Shown here: piece by piece, positions 43,584 through 52,567 of the stretch
Layout of the letters: each line of letters begins with the position of its first letter
Position numbering within the stretch: position 1 is the first letter of the stretch
Assembly: GCF_905397375.1 (NCBI RefSeq)
Contig: NZ_CAJPVG010000004.1
Span: forward strand, 62,001-126,000
From: Ralstonia mannitolilytica
GTDB lineage: Bacteria; Pseudomonadota; Gammaproteobacteria; Burkholderiales; Burkholderiaceae
Length of the DNA stretch: 64,000 nt
Direction of reading: 5' to 3'
Translations under genes and position numbers: made by a program
Notes under the pieces: model-generated
What the model saw: only the letters and a program-made list of their open reading frames with translations
The model's database searches: none
Told to the model about the DNA's origin: nothing

Positions 43584-44279
43584 CTACAGCGTCCTCACCG
43601 GAAAGCGATGCTGGTACCAGGCCGAGAACACCGTGATCGCGATCGAGATGGTCAGATAGGCCGCGGTGGCAAACGCAAAGGCCTCGAAGCCGCGGAAGGT
43701 CGCGCTTTCCACCTGCTGCGCCTGGTACATCAGCTCCGCCACGCCGATGACCATGGCGATGCTCGAGTTCTTCCAGAGGTTCAACGTTTGGCTGACCAGC
43801 GGCGGGACGGTCACGCGCAGCGATTGCGGCAGCACCACCAGCCGCATGGCCTGCAGGAACGAGAGTCCGAGCGCGCGGCTGGCCTCAAGCTGTTCCTTCG
43901 GAATCGAGCGGATGCCGCTGCGGATGTCCTCCGCCATGTAGGCCGCCGTATACAGCACCAGCGCAATGACGGCGCTCGCCGCCTCGTAGTTCAGGCTGTA
44001 GAGCCAGTCGCGGATGAACTCCGGCAGGATCTGCGGCGCGCCGAAATACCAGAACAGCATGTGGGCGAGCAGCGGTACGTTGCGGATGGCCTCGACGAAC
44101 GTCTGGCCGATGCCGCGCAAGGGCGCAACCGGCGCCAGCCGCAGCAGCGCCACGACGATGGCAAGCGGCAGCGCCAGCACGAAGGCCAGCACCGACAGCT
44201 TGATCGACAGGAAGAAACCGCTGACGAGCCACTGGTGATACTGCCCCGAGAGCAGCATCGACAAATCGAATTGGGGCAT
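43584..44279 (-). CDS. Polar amino acid ABC permease (GltJ-like)
   Basis: Inner-membrane permease of 231 residues with five helices and the EAA-like ASRALGLSFLQAMRLVVLPQSLR. It is the partner of the permease at 42889-43581. The N-terminal periplasmic segment (QYHQWLVSGF) is typical of GltJ. It lies 47 bp after the second binding-protein gene. Confidence 0.93.
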   Translation of the reverse strand: MPQFDLSMLLSGQYHQWLVSGFFLSIKLSVLAFVLALPLAIVVALLRLAPVAPLRGIGQTFVEAIRNVPLLAHMLFWYFGAPQILPEFIRDWLYSLNYEAASAVIALVLYTAAYMAEDIRSGIRSIPKEQLEASRALGLSFLQAMRLVVLPQSLRVTVPPLVSQTLNLWKNSSIAMVIGVAELMYQAQQVESATFRGFEAFAFATAAYLTISIAITVFSAWYQHRFPVRTL

Positions 44280-44326
44280 GGAATCTCATACCGCCCAGCG
44301 CAGCGTCTGGGCGGCCCGACGTGCAA

Positions 44327-45172
44327 TTAATCGATCTTGTCGGTCGAGATCTTGAAGGCGCGCGGCGGGAAGTTCATCTTCGTGCCGGGCCCGAACCACT
44401 TGTCGTAGAGCTTCTGCGCTTCGCCGCTCTTCTCCATGCCGAGCAGCACGTCGTCCACTTGCTTCTTGAAGCCCGCCTCGCCCTTGCGGATGCCCAGCGC
44501 CATGTGCTCGGTCGACAGGCTCTGCGGCAGGATCGCGTAGTCCTTGGCCGTCGGGCCCATCTTGGCCATGTTGCCGACCAGCGTGGTCTCGTCGTTCACG
44601 TAAGCCACCCCCTTGCCTTGTTGCAGCGCCAGCAACGCCTGCGGGCTGTTGTCGAACGACACGACATCGGCATTCTTGATGGTCTTGGCGATGTTGGCTT
44701 CCATGGTGGAGCCCTTGACCGTCAGCAGCTTCTTGCCATCGAGCTGGGCGAGGGACGTGATGCCGCTGCTCTTCTTGACCATGGCTTTCTGGCCGGTGAT
44801 GAAGGTCGACACCGAAAAGTCGATCTGTGCCTCCCGCTCGTGGTTGTGCGTGAGCGAGGCGGCCAGCAGGTCGACGCGGCCTTGCTGCAGCTCGGGCAGG
44901 CGCGCGGCCACGGCCAGTTGCTTGAGCACCGGCTTCACGCCGAGGCTCTTGGCCACGGCATCGCACATGTCGACGTCATAGCCCACGATCTCGCGGCTCA
45001 TCGGGTCCTTCAGGAAGCTGAACGGCTCGTCGGTGCCGAGCACGCCGCAGACGAGTTCGCCTTTCTTCTTGATGTCGGCGAGCTGGTCGGCATGCGCCGT
45101 GGTGGCGACCAGCGTGGCAGCAGCGAGGACGGCGGCGCCGGCCAATTGCGTCAGACGTCGGTCTGTTTTCAT
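44327..45172 (-). CDS. Polar amino acid periplasmic binding protein
   Basis: Periplasmic type II solute-binding protein of 281 residues, with signal peptide ending TTAHADQ and the core GELVCGVLGTDEPFSF and GYDVDMCDAVAKSLG. It is first in the operon with two permeases and the ATPase and has an AGGAGG site before its ATG. It differs clearly from the GltI-like protein at 41145, so the transporter may serve two ligand sets. Confidence 0.92.
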   Translation of the reverse strand: MKTDRRLTQLAGAAVLAAATLVATTAHADQLADIKKKGELVCGVLGTDEPFSFLKDPMSREIVGYDVDMCDAVAKSLGVKPVLKQLAVAARLPELQQGRVDLLAASLTHNHEREAQIDFSVSTFITGQKAMVKKSSGITSLAQLDGKKLLTVKGSTMEANIAKTIKNADVVSFDNSPQALLALQQGKGVAYVNDETTLVGNMAKMGPTAKDYAILPQSLSTEHMALGIRKGEAGFKKQVDDVLLGMEKSGEAQKLYDKWFGPGTKMNFPPRAFKISTDKID

Positions 45173-45541
45173 CGTGTTTCCTCCTTGACGACTTGGGTGG
45201 GTGACAGCGTGCAGATCAAGATCGACCGCGAGCATACAGGCATGCAGCCGGGTTGGCTGCGCGAACTCCGGATAACCATATGACAGCTGTGGAACGCCCA
45301 ACTATAGCCCAGGCGGCAGCACGAGAGGCGGGTTGGCAAGCGGGTCGGGACAGGGCGCACAAGCGGGTGTCGGGCGTGCGTGGATGGGCAGGGAGCGGCC
45401 TTCGCGAAAAGAACGGCCGGCGGGGCTGGCGCGGCAAAGGCGCAGGCACGACAGCCATGTCTCCAGACAGGTTTGGCCGCCATTAATGACATGGCAGGCG
45501 ATGCGGCTCCATCCGGGGATTCCCGGGGCAGACCGCCTGCC
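45173..45541. promoter_or_regulatory. Intergenic region upstream of the amino acid ABC operon
   Basis: No gene supported. It should contain the promoter of the leftward ABC operon. A perfect inverted repeat GCAGCC-GGGTT-GGCTGC lies at 45244-45260, about 75 bp upstream of the ATG, and may be an operator. Nothing else stands out. Confidence 0.45.
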
Positions 45542-46138
45542 CTAGAGCGTGCCGCAGATCGATTCGTTGATCGGCACGTCGCCGACCATCTCGTGGTCGT
45601 TGCCGCGATAGCGGTAGATCAGGCTCAGCCCCAGGCGCGTCAGGATGCGCACGTCGCCGTTGTTGCAGATGTTCTTCTGCAGGATCGGTACAAAGTTCAG
45701 CCGGAAACCCTGCGACGCGGCGCTATGCGCGGCGTAGTTCGTCAGCGTGATGACGAAGACGAGATTCTTCTTCTGGGCCAGCGAGCACTGGGCCAGGGCG
45801 GTCTCGCGGTCGAGCGGGACGGGGGTGAAGCGGTTGATTTCGGTACAGGCCTGCGTGAGCGCCCGGTCGGCATTGCGCGCGGGGCCCGTGAGTGCGGGCA
45901 CACCGGCGGCGGCGGTGCTGCGGCCTGTCGCGGCCCCGACCAGCATGCGGGCCAGCGGCGACAATTCGAGCAGACCACCGGCCGGCGGCGACTGCGCCCA
46001 CAGCGGGCCGGCCGCCAACGGCAGGGCAAGCGTCAGGATGCGCGCAGCACAGGCTCGGCGGCGGCGACCTTTCACATCCAGACCGGCGCGAATGGCGGTG
46101 TGTTGAGTCACAGACATCCTCTTTGCCCACGGAGCCAC
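45542..46138 (-). CDS. Exported hypothetical protein with four cysteines
   Basis: Protein of up to 198 residues, not assigned to a family. An RRRR-type basic patch followed by ILTLALPLAAGPLWAQ is a signal peptide. The mature part has four cysteines (QACTEI, AQCSLA, NICNNG, SICGTL), consistent with two periplasmic disulfides. The start is unclear: ATG at 46138 has no ribosome site, and at 46117 a second ATG abuts AAAGAGG. Monocistronic between the ABC operon and the IclR regulator. Confidence 0.65.
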   Translation of the reverse strand: MAPWAKRMSVTQHTAIRAGLDVKGRRRRACAARILTLALPLAAGPLWAQSPPAGGLLELSPLARMLVGAATGRSTAAAGVPALTGPARNADRALTQACTEINRFTPVPLDRETALAQCSLAQKKNLVFVITLTNYAAHSAASQGFRLNFVPILQKNICNNGDVRILTRLGLSLIYRYRGNDHEMVGDVPINESICGTL

Positions 46139-46207
46139 AATTTTATTGAAAAACCAGCCCGGATGCGAGGCGCGCAGCGCACCTGGACGACTGTGTTCGC
46201 ACTTCGC

Positions 46208-46999
46208 TCAGGTCCGCACACGCACCATCGCCGAAATACGCTCCGCCGCCTGCTGCAGCGGGCCGAGAAACTGCTTCGTCATCTGCCTGGCCGAGGTCCG
46301 GTTGGCCTGCCCGCTGATGTTCATGGCGGCGATGATGTCGCCTGCGCGGTTGCGGATCGGCGCCGACAGCGAGATCAGGCCTTCTTCAAGTTCCTGGTCC
46401 ACCAGCGCCCAGCCTTGTTCGCGCACGCCGGCAATGACGGCCTTCAGGGCGTCGACCTCGGTGATGGTGCGCTGCGTGCGGGGGCGGCGGTCGGATTCGC
46501 GCAGGACGATGTCGAGCCGCTCTTCGGGCAGGCCCGACAGCAGCACCCGCCCCATCGACGTGCAGAATGCCGGCAGCCGGCTGCCGACCGACAGGTTCAG
46601 GGCGATGATCTTCTGCGTCGGCACGCGCAGCACGTAGACGATCTCGGTCCCGTCGAGCACCGACGCCGAGCAGCTTTCGTGCACGGTCTGCACGAGCTCT
46701 TCCATCACCGGCTCCGCCAGGTTCCAGAACGGCATCGAGGTCAGGTAGGCGAAGCCAAGGTCGAGGATCTTCGGGGTGAGGCGGAACAGGCGTCCCTCAA
46801 AGCTGACGTAGCCGAGGCTCACCAGCGTGAGCAGGATGCGCCGGGCGCCTGCGCGGGTCAGACCCGTGGCCTCCGCCACTTCGGAGAGCGTCTGCGCCGG
46901 GCGCTCCGCATTGAACGCGCGGATGACCGACAGCCCCCGCGCGAAGGACTGGACATAGGAGTCGCTGGGTTTTTCAGCGGGCAGTTCGGCAGCAGACAT
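46208..46999 (-). CDS. pcaR: IclR family regulator of the pca operon (PcaR-type)
   Basis: Transcription regulator of 263 residues: an N-terminal winged helix (SYVQSFARGLSVIRAFN, then LTRAGARRILLTLVSLGYV) and a C-terminal ligand-binding domain (from about residue 95). The FARGLxVIxAFN start is characteristic of the PcaR/PcaU/PobR branch, which respond to beta-ketoadipate or aromatic acids. It is divergent from pcaI, and tandem palindromes in the shared region are its likely sites. The symbol rests on this context. Confidence 0.85.
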   Translation of the reverse strand: MSAAELPAEKPSDSYVQSFARGLSVIRAFNAERPAQTLSEVAEATGLTRAGARRILLTLVSLGYVSFEGRLFRLTPKILDLGFAYLTSMPFWNLAEPVMEELVQTVHESCSASVLDGTEIVYVLRVPTQKIIALNLSVGSRLPAFCTSMGRVLLSGLPEERLDIVLRESDRRPRTQRTITEVDALKAVIAGVREQGWALVDQELEEGLISLSAPIRNRAGDIIAAMNISGQANRTSARQMTKQFLGPLQQAAERISAMVRVRT

Positions 47000-47088
47000 G
47001 CAACAAGGCGAAAGCGATTCAGTGGCTCCAAGCCTACTGGCATTGCGTGGATTTCGCCAGTCGAACAGGCGACCGGCATCCGTACGCC

Positions 47089-47153
47089 TTGACACGGCTC
47101 ACGCAGCGGGCGTAGATTCGTTCTTGGATCGAACGTGAGTTCGTATAGCGAAC
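47089..47153 (+). promoter_or_regulatory. pca promoter with two tandem 15-bp operators
   Basis: TTGACA (47089-47094) and GTAGAT (47112-47117) are 17 bases apart. Two palindromes of the form GTTC-N7-GAAC follow, GTTCTTGGATCGAAC at 47120-47134 and GTTCGTATAGCGAAC at 47139-47153, 19 bp centre to centre. Their form recalls PcaR/PobR operators. They overlap the expected start of transcription. The remaining 160 bp to pcaI, and the stretch back to the IclR gene, hold no gene. Confidence 0.65.
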
Positions 47154-47317
47154 AAATCGACGGAAAACAAAGCGCGGCCGGATAGCAAAGGCCCGTGTCG
47201 ATCCACTCAAACAGGAGATTCGCAAGCCGCGCGGTTGCGGTTGGGCCCATTCCGGCCCGGCGGTGCTCCAAGCGGTGCCACGCACGCAACGCGGGCACCC
47301 TTGCCGGAGAATGTCAC

Positions 47318-48007
47318 GTGATCAACAAGCTCTGTCCGTCTGTGGAGGCCGCGCTGGCGGACATTCCCGACGGTGCCACCATCATGATCGGCGGGTTCGG
47401 AACCGCCGGCATGCCTGCCGAACTCATCGACGGGCTCATCGCGCAGGGCGCGCGCGAGCTGACCATCATCAACAACAACGCCGGCAATGGCGAGACGGGC
47501 CTGGCGGCGCTGCTCAAGGCGCGGCGCGTGCGCAAGATCGTGTGTTCGTTTCCGCGCCAGGCCGATTCGTACGTATTCGACGCGCTCTACCGCGCGGGTG
47601 AAATCGAGCTCGAACTGGTGCCGCAGGGCAACCTGGCCGAGCGCATCCGCGCGGCCGGGGCCGGCATCGGCGGGTTCTTCTGCCCGACCGCGTACGGCAC
47701 GCAATTGGCCGAAGGCAAGGAGACGCGCATCATCGACGGCAAGCCGTACGTGTTCGAATTGCCGCTCACTGCCGATTACGCACTCATCAAGGCCCTGCGC
47801 GCCGATCGCTGGGGCAATCTCGTCTATCGCAAGACCGCGCGCAATTTCGGCCCGGTGATGGCCATGGCGGCCAAGTGCACCATCGCGCAAGTCAGCGAAA
47901 CCGTGGAACTGGGCGAACTGGACCCGGAGCACATCGTCACGCCCGGCATTTTCGTCAAGCGCGTCGTGCAGATCGCTGCCGCCCAGCCCGCCAGGGAGGC
48001 CGCATGA
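47318..48007 (+). CDS. pcaI: 3-oxoadipate CoA-transferase subunit A
   Basis: Alpha subunit (229 residues) of the heterodimer that moves CoA from succinyl-CoA to 3-oxoadipate. GGFGTAGMPAELI is the CoA-binding glycine segment, and IGGFFCPTAYGTQLAEGK follows. GTG at 47318 is chosen because GGAGA lies 8 bases upstream and the chain then aligns with PcaI starts. First gene of pcaIJFBDC. Confidence 0.95.
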   Translation: MINKLCPSVEAALADIPDGATIMIGGFGTAGMPAELIDGLIAQGARELTIINNNAGNGETGLAALLKARRVRKIVCSFPRQADSYVFDALYRAGEIELELVPQGNLAERIRAAGAGIGGFFCPTAYGTQLAEGKETRIIDGKPYVFELPLTADYALIKALRADRWGNLVYRKTARNFGPVMAMAAKCTIAQVSETVELGELDPEHIVTPGIFVKRVVQIAAAQPAREAA

Positions 48008-48666
48008 GCACCGAAGCCACCGCCAAGATCCAGCGCTGGACGCGCGACCAGATCGCCGCTCGCGTCGCGCGCGACATTCCCGACGGCTCGGTCGTCAACC
48101 TGGGCATCGGGCTGCCGACGCTGGTGGCCAACCAGCTGCCGGCCGACCGGGAAATCATCCTGCACACCGAGAACGGCCTGCTCGGCATGGGCCCGGCGCC
48201 TGCCCCCGGCGAGGAAGACGAAGACCTCATCAACGCGGGCAAGCAGCCGGTCACCATCAAGCCCGGGGCGTCGTTCTTCCATCATGCCGATTCGTTTGCC
48301 ATGATGCGGGGCGGCCATCTCGACTACTGCGTGCTCGGCGCCTTCCAGGTGTCGGCCACTGGGGACCTGGCCAACTGGCACACCGGCGCACCGGACGCGA
48401 TTCCGGCCGTGGGCGGGGCGATGGACCTGGCTATCGGCGCCAAGCGTGTCTTCGTGATGATGGAGCACCAGACCAAGCACGGCGAGAGCAAGATCGTGCC
48501 GTCGTGCACGTATCCGCTGACGGGCATCGGCTGCGTCGATACCATCTACACCGACCTCGCCGTGATCGACATCACGCCCGACGGACTGGTGGTGCGCGAG
48601 ATGGCCGAGGGGCTGGATTTCGCGTCACTGCAGGCATTGACCGCGGCGCCGCTGCGTCAGGCATAA
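48004..48666 (+). CDS. pcaJ: 3-oxoadipate CoA-transferase subunit B
   Basis: Beta subunit (220 residues) of the same transferase. The TENGLLGMGPAP segment carries the glutamate that forms the thioester in class I CoA-transferases, and GIGLPTLVANQLP lies upstream. It overlaps pcaI by 4 bp. Confidence 0.95.
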   Translation: MSTEATAKIQRWTRDQIAARVARDIPDGSVVNLGIGLPTLVANQLPADREIILHTENGLLGMGPAPAPGEEDEDLINAGKQPVTIKPGASFFHHADSFAMMRGGHLDYCVLGAFQVSATGDLANWHTGAPDAIPAVGGAMDLAIGAKRVFVMMEHQTKHGESKIVPSCTYPLTGIGCVDTIYTDLAVIDITPDGLVVREMAEGLDFASLQALTAAPLRQA

Positions 48667-48689
48667 CGATTGTTGGAGACAGACACATC

Positions 48690-49892
48690 ATGACCGAAGC
48701 CTTTATCTGCGACGCCATCCGCACCCCCATCGGCCGTTACGGCGGCAGCCTCTCCGCCGTGCGTGCCGACGACCTGGGCGCCGTGCCGCTCAAGGCGCTG
48801 ATGGCGCGCAACCCGCAGGTCGACTGGTCCGCGATCGACGACGTCATCTACGGCTGCGCCAACCAGGCAGGCGAAGACAACCGCAACGTGGCCCGCATGT
48901 CGCTGCTGCTGGCAGGCCTGTCGGACAGCGTGCCGGGCTCGACCATCAACCGCCTCTGCGGCTCCGGCATGGACGCCACGGGCACTGCCGCACGTGCCAT
49001 CCGCGCGGGCGAAACCTCCCTGATGATCGCTGGCGGCGTGGAGAGCATGAGCCGCGCGCCGTTCGTGATGGGCAAGGCGACGAGCGCCTTCTCGCGCGAC
49101 GCGGCCATCTACGACACCACCATCGGCTGGCGCTTCATCAACCCGCTGATGAAGGCGCAGTACGGCGTCGACTCGATGCCGGAGACTGCCGAGAACGTCG
49201 CCGCCGACTACAACATCGGCCGCGAAGACCAGGATCGCTTCGCCCTGCGCAGCCAGGCCAGCGCCGCACGTGCGCAGGAAGACGGCACGCTCGCGCAGGA
49301 AATCACGCCGGTGACGATTGCGCAGAAGAAGGGGGACCCCATCGTCGTCAGCCGTGACGAACACCCGCGTGCGACGAGCATGGAAGCGCTCGCCAAGCTC
49401 AAGGGCGTGGTGCGCCCGGACGGCACCGTCACCGCCGGCAACGCGTCGGGCGTGAACGACGGCGCCTGCGCACTGCTGCTCGCCAATGAGGCATCGGCCA
49501 AGCGCTTTGGCCTGACGCCGCGTGCGCGCATTGTGGGCATGGCGACCGCCGGTGTGCCGCCGCGCGTGATGGGCATCGGCCCGGCGCCGGCTTCGCAGAA
49601 GCTGCTCAAGCAGCTCGGCCTGACGATCGACCAGATGGACGTGATCGAGCTGAACGAGGCATTTGCCGCGCAGGGCCTGGCGGTGATGCGCCAGCTCGGC
49701 TTGCGTGACGACGACCCGCGCGTCAACCCGAACGGCGGCGCCATCGCGCTGGGTCATCCGCTCGGCATGAGCGGTGCGCGCCTGGTGACGACGGCGATGT
49801 ATCAGCTGCAGCGCACCGGTGGCCGCTACGCGCTGTGCACGATGTGCATCGGCGTGGGCCAGGGCATCGCGCTGGTGATCGAACGCGTTTGA
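48690..49892 (+). CDS. pcaF: 3-oxoadipyl-CoA thiolase
   Basis: Thiolase of 400 residues that splits 3-oxoadipyl-CoA into succinyl-CoA and acetyl-CoA, the last step of the beta-ketoadipate pathway. The acyl-accepting cysteine is in NRLCGSGMD, the histidine in IALGHPLG, and the second cysteine in MCIGVGQG. It follows pcaJ by 23 bp with a good GGAGA site. Confidence 0.95.
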   Translation: MTEAFICDAIRTPIGRYGGSLSAVRADDLGAVPLKALMARNPQVDWSAIDDVIYGCANQAGEDNRNVARMSLLLAGLSDSVPGSTINRLCGSGMDATGTAARAIRAGETSLMIAGGVESMSRAPFVMGKATSAFSRDAAIYDTTIGWRFINPLMKAQYGVDSMPETAENVAADYNIGREDQDRFALRSQASAARAQEDGTLAQEITPVTIAQKKGDPIVVSRDEHPRATSMEALAKLKGVVRPDGTVTAGNASGVNDGACALLLANEASAKRFGLTPRARIVGMATAGVPPRVMGIGPAPASQKLLKQLGLTIDQMDVIELNEAFAAQGLAVMRQLGLRDDDPRVNPNGGAIALGHPLGMSGARLVTTAMYQLQRTGGRYALCTMCIGVGQGIALVIERV

Positions 49893-49905
49893 GCTGGCGG
49901 CAGCC

Positions 49906-51267
49906 ATGACCAGCGGACTGCTCGATCGCGCGTTCTCCACGCCGGCCATGCTGGCGGTATGGTCCGATGCGGCCACTGTGCGTGCGATGCTCGATGTGGA
50001 AGCGGCGCTTGCGCAGGCCGAGGGCGCGGTGGGCGTGATTCCGGCGCATGCCGTCGCGCCGATCCGCGCGGTGTGCGCGAACGCGACGCTGGATCTCGAG
50101 GCGCTGGGCAATGCGGCTGTCAGCGCCGGCAATCTCGCGATTCCGCTGGTCAAGCAGCTCACGGCCGCCGTCGCGCAGCATGATGAAGACGCTGCGCGCT
50201 ATGTCCATTGGGGCGCGACCAGCCAGGACATCATCGATACCGGCCTGATGCTGCAGTGGCGCGAGTCGGCCGAGCTGATCGAGGCAGATCTGCAAAAGCT
50301 TGCCGATGCGCTCGCCGCACTGGCGCAGCGCCATCGCAATACGCCGATGGTGGCGCGCACGTGGCTGCAGCAGGCCTTGCCGACGACCTTCGGCCGCAAG
50401 CTGGCCGGCTGGCTGGAGGCCGTGCATCGCACGCAGGACCGCTTTGCCGCGCTGCGTGCGCATGTGCCGGTGCTGCAGTTTGGCGGCGCGGCGGGCACGC
50501 TCGCGAGCCTCGGGGAGCACGGGCGCGCCGTGGCCCAGTCGCTGGCGCATGAACTGGACCTGCCGCTGCCCTCGCTCTCCTGGCACGGCGAGCAGGATCG
50601 CGTGGCCGACATTGGTACCACGCTCGCGTTGCTGGTCGGGACGTTGGGCCATTTCGCACGCGACCTCTCCTTGATGATGCAGACCGAAGTAGGCGAGTCG
50701 GCCGAGCCATCAGGCGCGGGCAAGGGCGGGTCTTCCACCATGCCGCACAAGCGCAACCCGGTCGGCTGTGCCACGGTGCTGGCCGCGGCCACGCGCATGC
50801 CCGGGCTGGCGAGTACGCTGCTGTCGGCATTGCCGCAGGAACACGAACGTGCACTCGGCGGCTGGCAGGCCCAGTGGGCGACGCTGCGCGAGATGGCATG
50901 CCTGGCCGCCGGCGCGCTCGACCGCATGCGGGACATCATCGAAGGCCTGCAGGTCGATACGGCGCGCATGCGCGCGAACCTCGACCTGACGCAGGGCCTG
51001 ATCCTCGGTGAAGCGGTGATGCTCGCGCTGGGCGCAGACCTTGGCCGCCTGCAGGCCCATCACGTGGTCGAAGCGGCCAGCCGCAAGGCGGTACAGAACC
51101 ACACAACGCTGCGCGACGTGCTGGCCGAAGACGCCGACGTGCAGCGCATCTGGGGCGGGGCAGCGCCGCAGCGGCTCGATGCGCTGCTCGACCCCGCACA
51201 CTATCTTGGCGACGCGGGCGCGGCCGTTGACCGCGTGCTGGCGGAACACGCTCGCCGCCACCCGTAA
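49906..51267 (+). CDS. pcaB: 3-carboxy-cis,cis-muconate cycloisomerase
   Basis: Fumarase/aspartase superfamily enzyme of 453 residues that lactonises 3-carboxymuconate. The signature GSSTMPHKRNPVGC near residue 280 and the HWGATSQDIIDTG stretch near 105 identify it. It comes 13 bp after pcaF. Confidence 0.95.
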   Translation: MTSGLLDRAFSTPAMLAVWSDAATVRAMLDVEAALAQAEGAVGVIPAHAVAPIRAVCANATLDLEALGNAAVSAGNLAIPLVKQLTAAVAQHDEDAARYVHWGATSQDIIDTGLMLQWRESAELIEADLQKLADALAALAQRHRNTPMVARTWLQQALPTTFGRKLAGWLEAVHRTQDRFAALRAHVPVLQFGGAAGTLASLGEHGRAVAQSLAHELDLPLPSLSWHGEQDRVADIGTTLALLVGTLGHFARDLSLMMQTEVGESAEPSGAGKGGSSTMPHKRNPVGCATVLAAATRMPGLASTLLSALPQEHERALGGWQAQWATLREMACLAAGALDRMRDIIEGLQVDTARMRANLDLTQGLILGEAVMLALGADLGRLQAHHVVEAASRKAVQNHTTLRDVLAEDADVQRIWGGAAPQRLDALLDPAHYLGDAGAAVDRVLAEHARRHP

Positions 51268-51287
51268 TACGCATCCACGGAGACACC

Positions 51288-52097
51288 ATGCCCTGGCTCG
51301 AACACGACAACGTCCGCCTGTATCACGAACTCGACGACACGCACGAGGCGGGCAAGCCGGTGCTGGTGCTGTCCAATTCGCTCGGCACCAGCCTCGGGAT
51401 GTGGGCGCCGCAGCTCGACGCGCTGCGCCAGCACTTCCGCCTGCTGCGCTATGACCAGCGCGGCCATGGCCAGACCAGCGTGCCCGATGCGCCGTTCGGC
51501 GTGGCGCAGCTTGGCGGCGATGTGCTGGCGCTGCTCGATCACTACGACATCGACCTCGCGCTGTTCTGTGGCCTGTCGATGGGCGGTCTCACAGGTTTGT
51601 GGCTGGCCGCGCATCACGGCGAGCGCTTCCCGCGCATGGTTGTGAGCAACACCGCGCCGCTCATCGGTTCGCAGCAAGGCTGGAACGACCGCATCGCGCT
51701 GGTCGAGCGCGGCGGCATGGCGGCCATCACCGACAAGCTGATGAGCTGGTTTTCTCCGGGCTACCCCGAGGCCCATCCGACGGCCATCGACGGCTTCATG
51801 AAGGTGTTCCTCGCCACGCCCACGGCGGGTTACAACGGCTGCTGCGCAGCGATCCGGGATGCGGATCTGCGCGCGCAACTACCGAACATCCGTGTGCCGC
51901 TGCTGGTGATCGGAGGCACGCACGATGTGTCGACGCCTCCGGCACAGACCCAGGCCATCGCCGATGGCGTCCCGGGCGCGCAATACGTTCAGCTCGCCGC
52001 CGGGCATCTCTCCAACTGGGAGCAGGCCGACGGCTATACCGAAGCGCTTGTCAGCTTCCTGACAACCGGCGTGGTGCGCGAGGTGGCCCATGGATGA
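51288..52097 (+). CDS. pcaD: 3-oxoadipate enol-lactonase
   Basis: Alpha/beta hydrolase of 269 residues that opens the enol-lactone to 3-oxoadipate. The nucleophile serine sits in GLSMGG, and the catalytic histidine in AAGHLSN near the C-terminus; GGTHDVSTP is the acid loop. It overlaps pcaC by 8 bp and is separate from it, unlike the fused PcaL of some bacteria. Confidence 0.95.
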   Translation: MPWLEHDNVRLYHELDDTHEAGKPVLVLSNSLGTSLGMWAPQLDALRQHFRLLRYDQRGHGQTSVPDAPFGVAQLGGDVLALLDHYDIDLALFCGLSMGGLTGLWLAAHHGERFPRMVVSNTAPLIGSQQGWNDRIALVERGGMAAITDKLMSWFSPGYPEAHPTAIDGFMKVFLATPTAGYNGCCAAIRDADLRAQLPNIRVPLLVIGGTHDVSTPPAQTQAIADGVPGAQYVQLAAGHLSNWEQADGYTEALVSFLTTGVVREVAHG

Positions 52098-52488
52098 CCG
52101 CGAACGCTACGCCGCCGGCATGCAGGTGCGCCGCGCCGTGCTGGGCGACACGCACGTCGACCGCGCGAACGCTGCCCAGACCGAGCTCACCGCACCGTTC
52201 CAGGATCTCATCACGCGCTATGCCTGGGGCGAGATCTGGACGCGCCCAGGCCTGCCGCGCCATACACGCAGCCTGCTGACGATCGCCATGATGGTGGCGC
52301 TGGGCCGCGACGGCGAGCTGCGCCTGCACCTGCGTGCCGCCGCCAACAACGGCGTGACGCGCGACGAGATCCAGGAGACGCTGCTGCAGACCGCCATCTA
52401 CTGCGGCGTGCCGGCTGCCAACCATGCCTTCCAGCTCGCGCAGACGGTGTTTGCCGAGATGGATGCTGAAGCCGCCGGCAAGGCGTAA
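52090..52488 (+). CDS. pcaC: 4-carboxymuconolactone decarboxylase
   Basis: Decarboxylase of 132 residues that converts 4-carboxymuconolactone to the enol-lactone. The family core runs from FQDLITRYAWGEIWTRPGL to RDEIQETLLQTAIYCGVPAANHAF. Last pathway gene; the transporter follows 79 bp later. Protocatechuate 3,4-dioxygenase genes are absent here. Confidence 0.95.
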   Translation: MDDRERYAAGMQVRRAVLGDTHVDRANAAQTELTAPFQDLITRYAWGEIWTRPGLPRHTRSLLTIAMMVALGRDGELRLHLRAAANNGVTRDEIQETLLQTAIYCGVPAANHAFQLAQTVFAEMDAEAAGKA

Positions 52489-52567
52489 CGGCAATCGTCT
52501 CAGGAGAGACGCCACGACACACCGGGCAAACTGGCCGCTGAGCCGGAAACGCCCAAGGAGGAGGCCC

